Source of the DNA: Bradyrhizobium forestalis
Lineage (GTDB): Bacteria > Pseudomonadota > Alphaproteobacteria > Rhizobiales > Xanthobacteraceae
Direction: 5' to 3'
Length of the DNA stretch: 64,000 bases
NCBI RefSeq assembly: GCF_002795245.1
Contig: NZ_PGVG01000001.1
Coordinates: 248,001 to 312,000 of the forward strand
Positions 9,121-16,233 of this stretch are shown one piece after another. Position 1 is the first letter of the stretch. Every line of letters starts with the position of its first letter. The notes under the pieces were generated by a model. The model did no database searches. It saw only the letters and a list, made by a program, of their open reading frames with translations, and had not been told where the DNA came from. Both the position numbers and the translations under genes were made by a program.

Positions 9121-9292
9121 CCGTAGGATGGGTTGAGCCCTTGCGAAACCCATCTCTTCCCGATCACCGCAATCGCGGACGGTGAGGAAGAAGCATCCAC
9201 CCGGAACGAAGTTGCGGCGGTACGCGGTCATGGCGCGACGTCAGCACGAAACAAGTGCGATGGGTTTCGCGAAAAGCTCAACTCATCCTACG
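9121..9292. repeat. REP-like inverted-repeat element (172 bp)
   Basis: Two imperfect inverted arms of about 34 bp (9121-9154 and 9259-9292) share the cores CGTAGGATGGGTTGAG and GCGAAACCCATC. Between them lie about 100 bp that include the first codons of a RAYT-type transposase on the minus strand. The arms match the general pattern of the dispersed CGTAGG...CCCATC repeats I recall from Bradyrhizobium genomes. The structure reads as a deletion derivative of a REP-flanked single-strand transposon. Confidence 0.75.
9178..9231 (-). pseudogene. Remnant of a REP-associated tyrosine transposase (RAYT), N-terminal 18 codons
   Basis: On the minus strand an ATG at 9231 opens the peptide MTAYRRNFVPGGCFFLTV. 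It fits the conserved YRRxFVPGGxxFFTV start of RAYT (Y1 transposase, IS200-like) proteins. After about 18 codons similarity stops and the frame runs into the left inverted arm. The HUH motif and catalytic tyrosine are absent, so it is a dead fragment. The identification rests on a short but distinctive motif inside the REP-like arms. Confidence 0.65.
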
Positions 9293-9317
9293 GGCTGTCA
9301 CTGTAACCCTGCGAGCA

Positions 9318-9725
9318 TCAATCCCTGGTCCAGTCCTCTAGCCGCAATCCGGCAATGCGCTGGAATTCAGCGGTGTTGTTGCTGACAAGCGGCAGGCCGC
9401 GCGCCATCGCTTGTCCCGCGATCAAGATGTCATAGGGACCGATGGGTGTGCCGCGCCGCGCAAGCTCTGCCCGGATCTCGCCTGCGGCTCGCGCGTCTTG
9501 TTGGTCGAGGTCTAGGATGTCGAGATCGGAAAAGAGAAGGCGAAGCGTTTCCAGGTTGAATTCGACTTTTTGGCTGCGATAGGCGCCGAAGTAGAGTTCG
9601 TGGGCAACGATGGACGAGATCGCGAGCGCGCCGGGCTCGGTGGATTCAACCCGGCGCAAGAGAGGCTCTGAGCGACGTGTGACCAGCGCGATGACGGCGT
9701 TTGTGTCGAGAAGCCATTTCCTCAT
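9318..9725 (-). CDS. vapC: VapC-type PIN-domain toxin ribonuclease
   Basis: This is a 135-residue PIN-domain protein, the toxin half of a VapBC module, expected to cleave RNA in a metal-dependent way. The acidic active-site residues are in place: D7 in LLDTN, the glutamate in AHELYFG, and the aspartate in PYDILIAGQA. Its ATG overlaps the stop of the antitoxin gene by 4 bp (ATGA), the standard coupled arrangement with the antitoxin first. The module sits between hpnG and hpnH beside a repeat element, suggesting insertion into the hopanoid locus (inference). It appears intact. Confidence 0.93.
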   Translation of the reverse strand: MRKWLLDTNAVIALVTRRSEPLLRRVESTEPGALAISSIVAHELYFGAYRSQKVEFNLETLRLLFSDLDILDLDQQDARAAGEIRAELARRGTPIGPYDILIAGQAMARGLPLVSNNTAEFQRIAGLRLEDWTRD

Positions 9726-9982
9726 CGCAACGCCTGATCGAGATCGGGGCGCGCCTGCTCTTCAGGCTGCTCCCGGCCCTCGGCCATGAAGTCCGGGCTG
9801 AAGCCGCGTGCGATGGCCGCGCGAAGCGACGCCCAGGGGCCGGAGGCGTTCCGCCTCGGGCGCAGGATCACCGCGTCGCCTTCGCGCGAAACCTCCACTT
9901 CATCAACCGAGAAACGAAAATCCTTCGGCAGCCGGACGGCCTGGGAGTTGCCCGACCGGAACACCTTGGCGATGTGGGGCAT
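9722..9982 (-). CDS. vapB: VapB-type AbrB-fold antitoxin
   Basis: The 86-residue protein begins MPHIAKVFRSGNSQAVRLP, the classic SpoVT/AbrB-fold DNA-binding start of VapB antitoxins. The C-terminal half is acidic and glutamine-rich, as expected for the part that neutralises VapC. I choose the ATG at 9982, 7 bases after a CGAGG ribosome binding site. An in-frame start 51 bp upstream would run through the putative operator and add non-homologous residues. It is the first gene of the vapBC operon and should autoregulate it through the inverted repeat just upstream. Confidence 0.92.
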   Translation of the reverse strand: MPHIAKVFRSGNSQAVRLPKDFRFSVDEVEVSREGDAVILRPRRNASGPWASLRAAIARGFSPDFMAEGREQPEEQARPDLDQALR

Positions 9983-9992
9983 GACGGCCTCG

Positions 9993-10016
9993 TGTAGATA
10001 CATTCTCGTATATACA
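9993..10016 (-). promoter_or_regulatory. Candidate VapB(C) operator
   Basis: An inverted repeat of half-sites TGTAGATAC (9993-10001) and GTATATACA (10008-10016), with one mismatch and a 6-bp spacer, lies 10 bp upstream of the vapB ATG. Paired TGTA-type half-sites close to the start are what an AbrB-fold antitoxin dimer of dimers would occupy for autorepression. This is inferred from position and symmetry only. Confidence 0.55.
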
Positions 10017-10253
10017 TCTTCAGGCCGGTCCATACAAGGTCTCGTTCGTTCCGCGCCCCTTGATCCGCGCCAGCGCTCAAGTGGTGCCCGCTATCCTAAC
10101 GTCGTCTGCGCGGCAAATTGCGGTTAGGCGGTGATGAGCCGAAAGCGCGCGACTTTCTTGCGGGGAGGGCTCCCGGCCCGGCCACGCGAGGAGAGGAAGC
10201 AGCGTCGCTCGCGTACCCCCGCGGTTAGAGCGTGTGGTTGAGCCGAACACGGA

Positions 10254-10282
10254 AAAGGCCCGGTCGTTAGGACCGGGCCTTT
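10254..10282 (-). terminator. Terminator downstream of hpnH
   Basis: Perfect 12-bp arms (10254-10265 and 10271-10282) enclose a 5-base loop. On the minus strand the arm is followed by a short T-run. It lies 25 bp beyond the hpnH stop. The arms are the same AAAGGCCCGGTC sequence as in the hpnG terminator at 9081-9108. Confidence 0.85.
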
Positions 10283-10307
10283 CTTGGAGCTACAGGGCGT
10301 GTCCGCT

Positions 10308-11468
10308 TTACGCCGCAGTCGAAGCCTTCCGCGCAGCCTTCTCCTGCGCCGCCTCGGCCTCGTCCTTGCGAATCTCCGACAGCTTCTTCTGGACCTGCTC
10401 CGAGAAGATGTACTGCGCCGGGCGCTGCTTGGACATGTCGATCTCGGGCGCCATCGGGCCCGAGGTCTTGATGCCGCGCAGCGACACCCACATCGCCTTC
10501 AGCGGGTTGTTGAGCGCTGCGGTCGCCGCCGTCGGCTCGTAGCCGCAATGGGCCATACAGTCGGCGCACTTCTCGTACTTGCCGGTGCCGTAGGTCTCCC
10601 AGTCGGTGGTGTCCATCAGCTCCTTGAAGGTTTTTGCGTAGCCTTCACCGAGCAAATAGCAAGGCTTCTGCCAGCCGAAGATGTTGCGCGCGGGCATGCC
10701 CCAGGGCGTGCACTCGTATTCCTGGTTGCCGGCGAGGAAGTCGAGGAACAGGCCGGAGTGCATGAAATTCCACTTCTTGCCCTTTCCAAGCGCGAAGATG
10801 TCGCGGAACAGCTTCTTGGTCTTGGTGCGGTTGAGGAAGTGCTCCTGGTCCGGCGCGCGCTCATAGGCATAGCCCGGCGACATCGAGACGCCGACGCCGA
10901 GCTCGACGGTGAGGTCGAGGAATTTCGCGATCTCCTCGGCCGGATGGCCGTCGAAGATGGTGGCATTGACGTTGACGGTGAAGCCGCGCGCCTTGGCCGC
11001 CTTGATCGCGGACACCGCGCGGTCGAACACGCCCTTCTGCGACACCGCCTTGTCGTGGTGGTCACGCAGGCCGTCGAGATGCACCGAGAAGAACAGGTAG
11101 GGCGAGGGCTCGAACAGGTCGAGCTTCTTCTCGAGCAGCAACGCGTTGGTGCAGAGCGAGACGAACTTCTTGCGCGCGACCAGGCCGCGCACGATCTCGC
11201 CGATCTCCTTGTGGATCAGCGGCTCGCCGCCGGGAATGGCGACCATCGGCGCGCCGCACTCGTCGGCGGCGTCCCAGCACTCCTGCGCCGTCATGCGGCG
11301 GTTGAGGATCGCGTCGGGATAATCGATCTTGCCGCAGCCGACGCAGGCGAGGTTGCAGCGGAACAGCGGCTCCAGCATCAGCACGAGCGGATAGCGCTTG
11401 CGGCCAAGCAGTTTCTGCTTGAGCAAATAGCCGCCGATACGCATTTCCTTGAAGAAGGGGATGGCCAT
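10308..11468 (-). CDS. hpnH: HpnH, radical SAM adenosylhopane synthase
   Basis: HpnH adds the 5'-deoxyadenosyl group of SAM to diploptene, giving adenosylhopane, the first C35 hopanoid. The 386-residue protein has the radical SAM cluster motif C38-x3-C42-x2-C45 (CNLACVGC), the glycine-rich IPGGEPL SAM-binding segment, and a C-terminal cysteine-rich stretch (KCADCMAHCGYE) typical of auxiliary-cluster or SPASM-like ends. It follows ispH by only 36 bp on the same strand, so one transcript is likely. Its product is the substrate of HpnG, encoded convergently 1.2 kb away. Length and motifs are normal. Confidence 0.95.
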   Translation of the reverse strand: MAIPFFKEMRIGGYLLKQKLLGRKRYPLVLMLEPLFRCNLACVGCGKIDYPDAILNRRMTAQECWDAADECGAPMVAIPGGEPLIHKEIGEIVRGLVARKKFVSLCTNALLLEKKLDLFEPSPYLFFSVHLDGLRDHHDKAVSQKGVFDRAVSAIKAAKARGFTVNVNATIFDGHPAEEIAKFLDLTVELGVGVSMSPGYAYERAPDQEHFLNRTKTKKLFRDIFALGKGKKWNFMHSGLFLDFLAGNQEYECTPWGMPARNIFGWQKPCYLLGEGYAKTFKELMDTTDWETYGTGKYEKCADCMAHCGYEPTAATAALNNPLKAMWVSLRGIKTSGPMAPEIDMSKQRPAQYIFSEQVQKKLSEIRKDEAEAAQEKAARKASTAA

Positions 11469-11504
11469 TACAAGTTTCTTTCTGGGCTTTTCAATTCGGG
11501 TGGG

Positions 11505-12431
11505 TCAGCTCGCAGCCAGTTGGGCCGGAAGCCGGAATTCGATGTTTTCCTCGCGGCCCGGCAACACCTGGACCTTGACTGGTCCGATCCGCCGCATCGC
11601 TTCGATCACGTCATCCACGAGTACCTCGGGCGCCGAAGCGCCGGCCGTGACGCCGACGGTCCTGGCATCCTTCAACCACGCCGGATTGAGCTCGCTGCCG
11701 TCGGCAATCAGATAACTCGCGACGCCGGCCTCAGTGCCGATTTCGCGGAGCCGGTTCGAGTTCGAGCTGTTGGTAGCGCCCACCACCAAGATCACGTCGA
11801 CCAGCTTGCTCAGGTTCCTTACCGCAGATTGGCGGTTCTGTGTCGCATAGCAGATATCCCGGATATCCGGGCCTTGAATATCTGTAAAGCGGGCCTGGAG
11901 AGCCGCAATGATGTCCCGGGTGTCATCGACCGACAGGGTGGTCTGGGTGATGTAGGCCACTGGCGTATCCGCCGGCAGGGTCAGGGCCTTAACCTCTTCA
12001 ACGCTTTGAACAAGCAGCACCGGCCCCGGGACCTGGCCCATCGTGCCCTCGACCTCGGGGTGGCCGGCATGCCCGATCAGGATCAGGGTGCGGCCCTTGC
12101 TGATGTAGCGCTTCCCCTGATTGTGAACTTTCGTGACCAGCGGGCAGGTGGCATTGAGCACCGGAAGGTCGCGCGCGGCGGCCTCTTCCTCGACGCTGCG
12201 GGCGACGCCATGGGCGCTGAACACCGTGACCGCCTTCGGCGGAACCTCGGAGAGCTCCTCGACGAAGATGGCGCCCTTGTTCTTCAGGCTCTCGACCACG
12301 TATTTGTTGTGCACGATCTCATGGCGCACGTAGACGGGCGGGCCGTACGTCTCCAGCGCCCGTTCCACGATCTCGATCGCACGCACCACGCCTGCGCAGA
12401 AGCCGCGCGGCTGCGCCAGATAAACTTCCAT
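11505..12431 (-). CDS. ispH: 4-hydroxy-3-methylbut-2-enyl diphosphate reductase IspH
   Basis: IspH is the last enzyme of the MEP pathway, making IPP and DMAPP in an iron-sulfur-dependent reduction. The 308-residue protein shows the cluster cysteines (C12 in GFCAGV, the NATCPLV cysteine and the ICYATQNRQ cysteine). It also has the HGVARSV and [11 protein letters not shown] active-site histidine motifs and TNSSNSNRL, which binds the diphosphate. I prefer the ATG at 12431, which puts the first cysteine at the canonical residue 12. A TTG at 12449 would add six residues. Placement directly before hpnH suggests it feeds isoprenoid precursor to hopanoids. Confidence 0.95.
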   Translation of the reverse strand: MEVYLAQPRGFCAGVVRAIEIVERALETYGPPVYVRHEIVHNKYVVESLKNKGAIFVEELSEVPPKAVTVFSAHGVARSVEEEAAARDLPVLNATCPLVTKVHNQGKRYISKGRTLILIGHAGHPEVEGTMGQVPGPVLLVQSVEEVKALTLPADTPVAYITQTTLSVDDTRDIIAALQARFTDIQGPDIRDICYATQNRQSAVRNLSKLVDVILVVGATNSSNSNRLREIGTEAGVASYLIADGSELNPAWLKDARTVGVTAGASAPEVLVDDVIEAMRRIGPVKVQVLPGREENIEFRLPAQLAAS

Positions 12432-12877
12432 TGGACGCCCATCACGCAAGTTGCACCACTCCGCTTCAAAGTCCCGGCGGCACCCCGATACTGATCAATG
12501 AGTGCAATATCCGCACCATTGGCTCGCGCATGCGGTAGCCGCCCACCCCCGTGGGGCTCCGGCGCATGGAGGCGCAATACTTTGTGTCAAAAAATCGGCA
12601 ATAAGGAAAGATCGGAACTCTGACAGGTCATTTCTGAGGTATTTTGGTAGGGCTCGAGGCGTGCGCAAGTGCGCGGCATTCGTGCATCGCCCTTCGTCAC
12701 TTTCCCGCCTCAACTCCCCGGCTATACCGGCCGCCCGCATGATTTTGCCACGGTCTCCCGCCGTTTACCTCGAACCTTCTCGCGGCGAGAACCATCAAAA
12801 CAGCAATAGGTTTCGCCTGGGAACTCCGATAAACAGCGGGCGTTTCCGGCAAGCTGTTAACCGCAGAAAGAAAAGAA
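12432..12877. other. Divergent intergenic region between ispH and hpnN
   Basis: The 446 bases separate the ispH-hpnH unit from hpnN. No open frame here has coding character. The right end carries a consensus EcfG-type promoter for hpnN (12820-12844). I see no clear sigma-70 promoter for ispH. The stretch 12535-12575 is GC-rich and could form secondary structure. Confidence 0.6.
12820..12844 (+). promoter_or_regulatory. EcfG (general stress) promoter of hpnN
   Basis: The sequence shows GGAAC at 12820-12824, exactly 16 bases, then CGTT at 12841-12844. This is the full GGAAC-N16/17-CGTT consensus of the alphaproteobacterial general stress sigma factor EcfG. The predicted transcription start near 12850 leaves a leader of about 28 bases before the GTG of hpnN at 12878. 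Match and position are both ideal; function is inferred. Confidence 0.7.
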
Positions 12878-15466
12878 GTGCTGCAAAGCGTCGTCGTTGC
12901 CATCGTCAGGGCCTGCACCCGGTTTGCCTCCCTCGTCGTCATTCTCGGGCTCCTGCTGTCGGTCGGAGCGGGCTACTACGCTGCGCGCCACTTCGCCATC
13001 AACACCGACATCAACTCGCTGATTGCCCAAAATCTGGACTGGCGCCAGCGCGACCAGCAGTTCGATCGCGCCTTCGACCGCGATGCGACGATCACGGCGG
13101 TCGTCGAGGCCAAAACCCCCGAAATGGCGAGCGCGGCGGCGGACGCGCTCTATGCCAAGCTGAAGGACGACAAGACCAACTTCCAGTCGATGCAGCAGCT
13201 CGGCAGCGGCGAGTTCTTCGAGAAGAACGGCCTGTTGTTCCTGCCGACCGAGGAGGTCGCCAAGATCACCGGCCAGTTCGAATCCGCCGCGCCCCTGATC
13301 GAGATCATGGCCGGCGATCCCTCGATCCGCGGCCTGACCGGTGCGCTGGAGACCGGACTTGCCGGCGTCAAGCGCGGCCAGGTCAAGCTCGACAACACCG
13401 AGCGGCCCTTCAACCTGATCGCGCAGACGGTCGAGACCGTGCTCAACAAGGGCAACGCCAGCTTCTCCTGGCGCGAGCTCGTCAGCGACGAACCGTTGAA
13501 GGATTCGGACAAGCGCGCCTTCATCGAGTTCAAGCCGATTCTCGATTACAACGCGCTGGAGCCGGGCAAGGGCGCGACCGACGCGATCCGGAAAGCGGCG
13601 GCCGATCTGGATTTCCCGACCAAATACCAGGCGCGGGTGCGGCTGACCGGCCCGGTCCCGATCGCCAACGAGGAATACGCCACCGTCCAGGAAGGCGCCG
13701 TCGTCAACGGCATCGGCACGGTCCTCGTCGTGCTGCTGATCCTGTGGCTGGCGCTGCATTCGGCGAAGATCATCTTCGCCGTGTTCGTCAATCTCTTCGT
13801 GGGACTTGCGATCACGACCGCGGCCGGTCTGATGATGGTCGGCTCGCTCAATCTGCTGTCGATCGCCTTCGCGGTGCTGTTCGTCGGCCTCGGCGTCGAT
13901 TTCGGCATCCAGTACAGCGTCCGCTACCGCTCGGAGCGCTACAAGGTCAACGATCTCTCGAGCGCGCTGGTGCTGGCGGCCAAGCGCTCGGCGGTGCCGC
14001 TGTCGCTGGCGGCAATGGCCACCGCGGCGGGCTTCCTCTGCTTCATGCCGACCGACTACAAGGGCATCTCGGAGCTCGGCCAGATCGCCGGTGTCGGCAT
14101 GCTGGTGGCGTTCGTGTCCAGCATCACCGTGCTGCCGGCGCTGCTCAAGCTTCTGAACCCGCCCGGCGAGCCGGAGCCCGTCGGCTATGCTTTCCTGGCG
14201 CCGCTGGATCATTTCCTGGAGAAGCATCGCGTGCTGATCGTCGGCGGCACGCTGCTGCTCGCGCTTGGCGGCCTGCCGCTGCTCTACTTCATGAAGTTCG
14301 ACTTCAACCCGATGAACCTGCGCAATCCGAAGGCCGAATCGATCGCGACCTTCCTCGACCTGCGCAAGGATCCCAACACCGGCGCCAATGCCATCAACGT
14401 GATGACGACGTCGGAAGAGCAGGCGAAGCAGGTCGAGGCGAAGCTGGAGAAGGTGCCCGAGGTGCTCAGGGTGATGTCGCTCGACAGCTTCGTGCCGCAG
14501 GACCAGCCGCCGAAGCTGAAACTGCTCGCGCAGGGGGCCAAGGTGCTGAACCCCGCGCTGAGCCCTGATCAGATCGATGCGGCGCCGTCGGACCAGGAAA
14601 ATGTCGAAGCGCTGAAGTCTTCAGTCGACAATCTGCGCCGGACCGCGGGCGATGCAAAGGGACCGGGGGCGGTCGCCTCGCGCCGTCTTGCAGACGCGCT
14701 CGAAAAGCTCGCCAATGGCGACGAGGCCACGCGCAACAAGGCGCAGGACGTGTTCGTCACGCCAATGAAGATCGTGTTCGACCAGCTCAGGAACGCCCTG
14801 CAGGCCGAGCCGGTCACCCTGAAGTCATTGCCGCCGGATCTCGTCAGCGCCTGGAAGAGCAAGGACGGCATCATCCGCGTCGAAGCGCTGCCCAAGGGCG
14901 ATCCCAACGACAACGACACGCTGCGCAAGTTCGCCGCGGCGGTGCTCGCAGCCGAGCCGACCGCGATCGGCGGACCGGTCTCGATCCTGAAGTCCGGTGA
15001 CACCGTGGTGAAGGCGTTCATCCACGCCGGCATCTACGCGCTGCTGGTGATCGGGCTGTTGCTGTGGATCACGCTCCGCCGGTTCGTCGACGTGCTGATG
15101 ACGCTGGTGCCGCTTCTGGTTGCCGGCGCGGTGACGCTCGAGATCTGCGTGTTGATCGGCCTGCCGCTGAACTTCGCCAACATCGTCGCGTTTCCGCTGC
15201 TGCTCGGCGTCGGCGTCGCCTTCAAGATCTATTATGTCGTGGCCTGGCGCTCGGGCAGGACAAACCTGCTCCAGACCAGCCTGACGCGCGCGATCTTCTT
15301 CAGCGCGTTGACGACGGCGACCGCGTTCGGCAGCCTTTGGCTGTCGAGCCATCCCGGCACGTCCAGCATGGGCAAGCTGCTGGCCCTCTCGCTGGTGACG
15401 ACGCTCGCGGCCGTGCTGCTGTTCCAGCCGGCCCTAATGGGCAAACCCCGCAATCTCAGGGAGTAG
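12878..15466 (+). CDS. hpnN: HpnN, RND-family hopanoid transporter
   Basis: HpnN moves hopanoids from the inner to the outer membrane. The 862-residue protein has the RND/MMPL layout: one N-terminal helix (residues 17-36), a large periplasmic loop, a five-helix block at about 280-430, a second helix (about 450-470) with another loop, and a final five-helix block at about 715-855. There is no matching adaptor gene, as expected for this class. The start is a GTG at 12878 after an AGAAAGAAAAG purine tract. The end overlaps the opposite-strand DUF2147 gene by 33 bp. A consensus EcfG promoter lies just upstream. Symbol assigned from family and cluster context. Confidence 0.93.
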   Translation: MLQSVVVAIVRACTRFASLVVILGLLLSVGAGYYAARHFAINTDINSLIAQNLDWRQRDQQFDRAFDRDATITAVVEAKTPEMASAAADALYAKLKDDKTNFQSMQQLGSGEFFEKNGLLFLPTEEVAKITGQFESAAPLIEIMAGDPSIRGLTGALETGLAGVKRGQVKLDNTERPFNLIAQTVETVLNKGNASFSWRELVSDEPLKDSDKRAFIEFKPILDYNALEPGKGATDAIRKAAADLDFPTKYQARVRLTGPVPIANEEYATVQEGAVVNGIGTVLVVLLILWLALHSAKIIFAVFVNLFVGLAITTAAGLMMVGSLNLLSIAFAVLFVGLGVDFGIQYSVRYRSERYKVNDLSSALVLAAKRSAVPLSLAAMATAAGFLCFMPTDYKGISELGQIAGVGMLVAFVSSITVLPALLKLLNPPGEPEPVGYAFLAPLDHFLEKHRVLIVGGTLLLALGGLPLLYFMKFDFNPMNLRNPKAESIATFLDLRKDPNTGANAINVMTTSEEQAKQVEAKLEKVPEVLRVMSLDSFVPQDQPPKLKLLAQGAKVLNPALSPDQIDAAPSDQENVEALKSSVDNLRRTAGDAKGPGAVASRRLADALEKLANGDEATRNKAQDVFVTPMKIVFDQLRNALQAEPVTLKSLPPDLVSAWKSKDGIIRVEALPKGDPNDNDTLRKFAAAVLAAEPTAIGGPVSILKSGDTVVKAFIHAGIYALLVIGLLLWITLRRFVDVLMTLVPLLVAGAVTLEICVLIGLPLNFANIVAFPLLLGVGVAFKIYYVVAWRSGRTNLLQTSLTRAIFFSALTTATAFGSLWLSSHPGTSSMGKLLALSLVTTLAAVLLFQPALMGKPRNLRE

Positions 15467-16090
15467 GCAGATGTCGCCGACGGCGTCGGCGACGCCCTTC
15501 TGACCGGGCTTGGCCGCGCCGGCGGCCTTCGGAGCTGCGGGCGCAGGCGCGGTGGCGCCTGTCGTGGCTTGGGCTGCTTGGGCCCCTTGTTGGGTCCCTT
15601 GGGGCTTTGGTGCGGCGCCGCCGGATTTCGGTGCGCCCTTGGCCATGGCGTTGACAGGACTCGAGGGGATCGGCGGGCCGACCCGGGGCCAGGGTTCGCC
15701 GCCGCCGAGGAAGCCCATCACGCATCCCTTGATTTCGAGCTGATCGGGACCGGCGGGCGTGATGGTTGCGCTGTAGAGCTGGCCATCCTTGGCGTTGTAG
15801 ACCTGCCCTTCCCACTGATCGACGCCCGGCTTCTTCTTCATGTCGATCAGGGTTGCCATGCCCAGCGTCGGCCTGTTCTTTTTCGAGACATCCGGATTGT
15901 TCTCGTCGCGCCCACCGGGCTGCTTTTCCCAGGAAACCGCGCCCCACATGCTGCCATAGCACTGGGCGACACGGATGTTGGCGACGCCGTCGGCGACCCG
16001 CCAGTCGCCGGTGGGGTCGGCGGCGAGGGCTGGGGTCAGGCAGGCGTAACCGCCAGCCAGTATTAGTCCGGTGTAAAGGGCCAAACGCAT
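15434..16090 (-). CDS. DUF2147-family secreted protein with Ala/Pro-rich tail
   Basis: The ATG at 16090 follows AAGGAA at good spacing, and residues 1-23 form a signal peptide (ending PALAAD). The mature part begins with the DPTGDWRVADGVANIRV segment and contains GQVYNAKDGQLYSATI, both characteristic of DUF2147 (about residues 25-125). After that comes a low-complexity region of about 55 residues rich in A, P, Q, G and T, then a short conserved-looking tail containing DICLLPEIAGFAH. DUF2147 proteins are periplasmic and of unknown role. The 3' end overlaps that of hpnN by 33 bp in antiparallel orientation. Confidence 0.88.
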   Translation of the reverse strand: MRLALYTGLILAGGYACLTPALAADPTGDWRVADGVANIRVAQCYGSMWGAVSWEKQPGGRDENNPDVSKKNRPTLGMATLIDMKKKPGVDQWEGQVYNAKDGQLYSATITPAGPDQLEIKGCVMGFLGGGEPWPRVGPPIPSSPVNAMAKGAPKSGGAAPKPQGTQQGAQAAQATTGATAPAPAAPKAAGAAKPGQKGVADAVGDICLLPEIAGFAH

Positions 16091-16233
16091 GAGTGTTCCT
16101 TGGCAGTGCAACATGATCTAAAAGCTGTGCTTGCGAAGATGGTCCGAAAAAGGGCAAAAGGCCGCACAGACCGTTTACAGTAATGGTCCGGTTTTCAGTT
16201 GACGAGACGGCCCTCAACCGAAGTATGTAGCGG

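Noticed and set aside
12495..12740. 81-residue reverse frame upstream of ispH
   Set aside because: No family pattern or binding site; it ends just before ispH and would occupy the promoter region.
12502..14568. 688-residue forward frame overlapping the start of hpnN
   Set aside because: Out of frame with hpnN, Arg/Ala/Pro-rich translation, no ribosome binding site. It is a shadow of hpnN.
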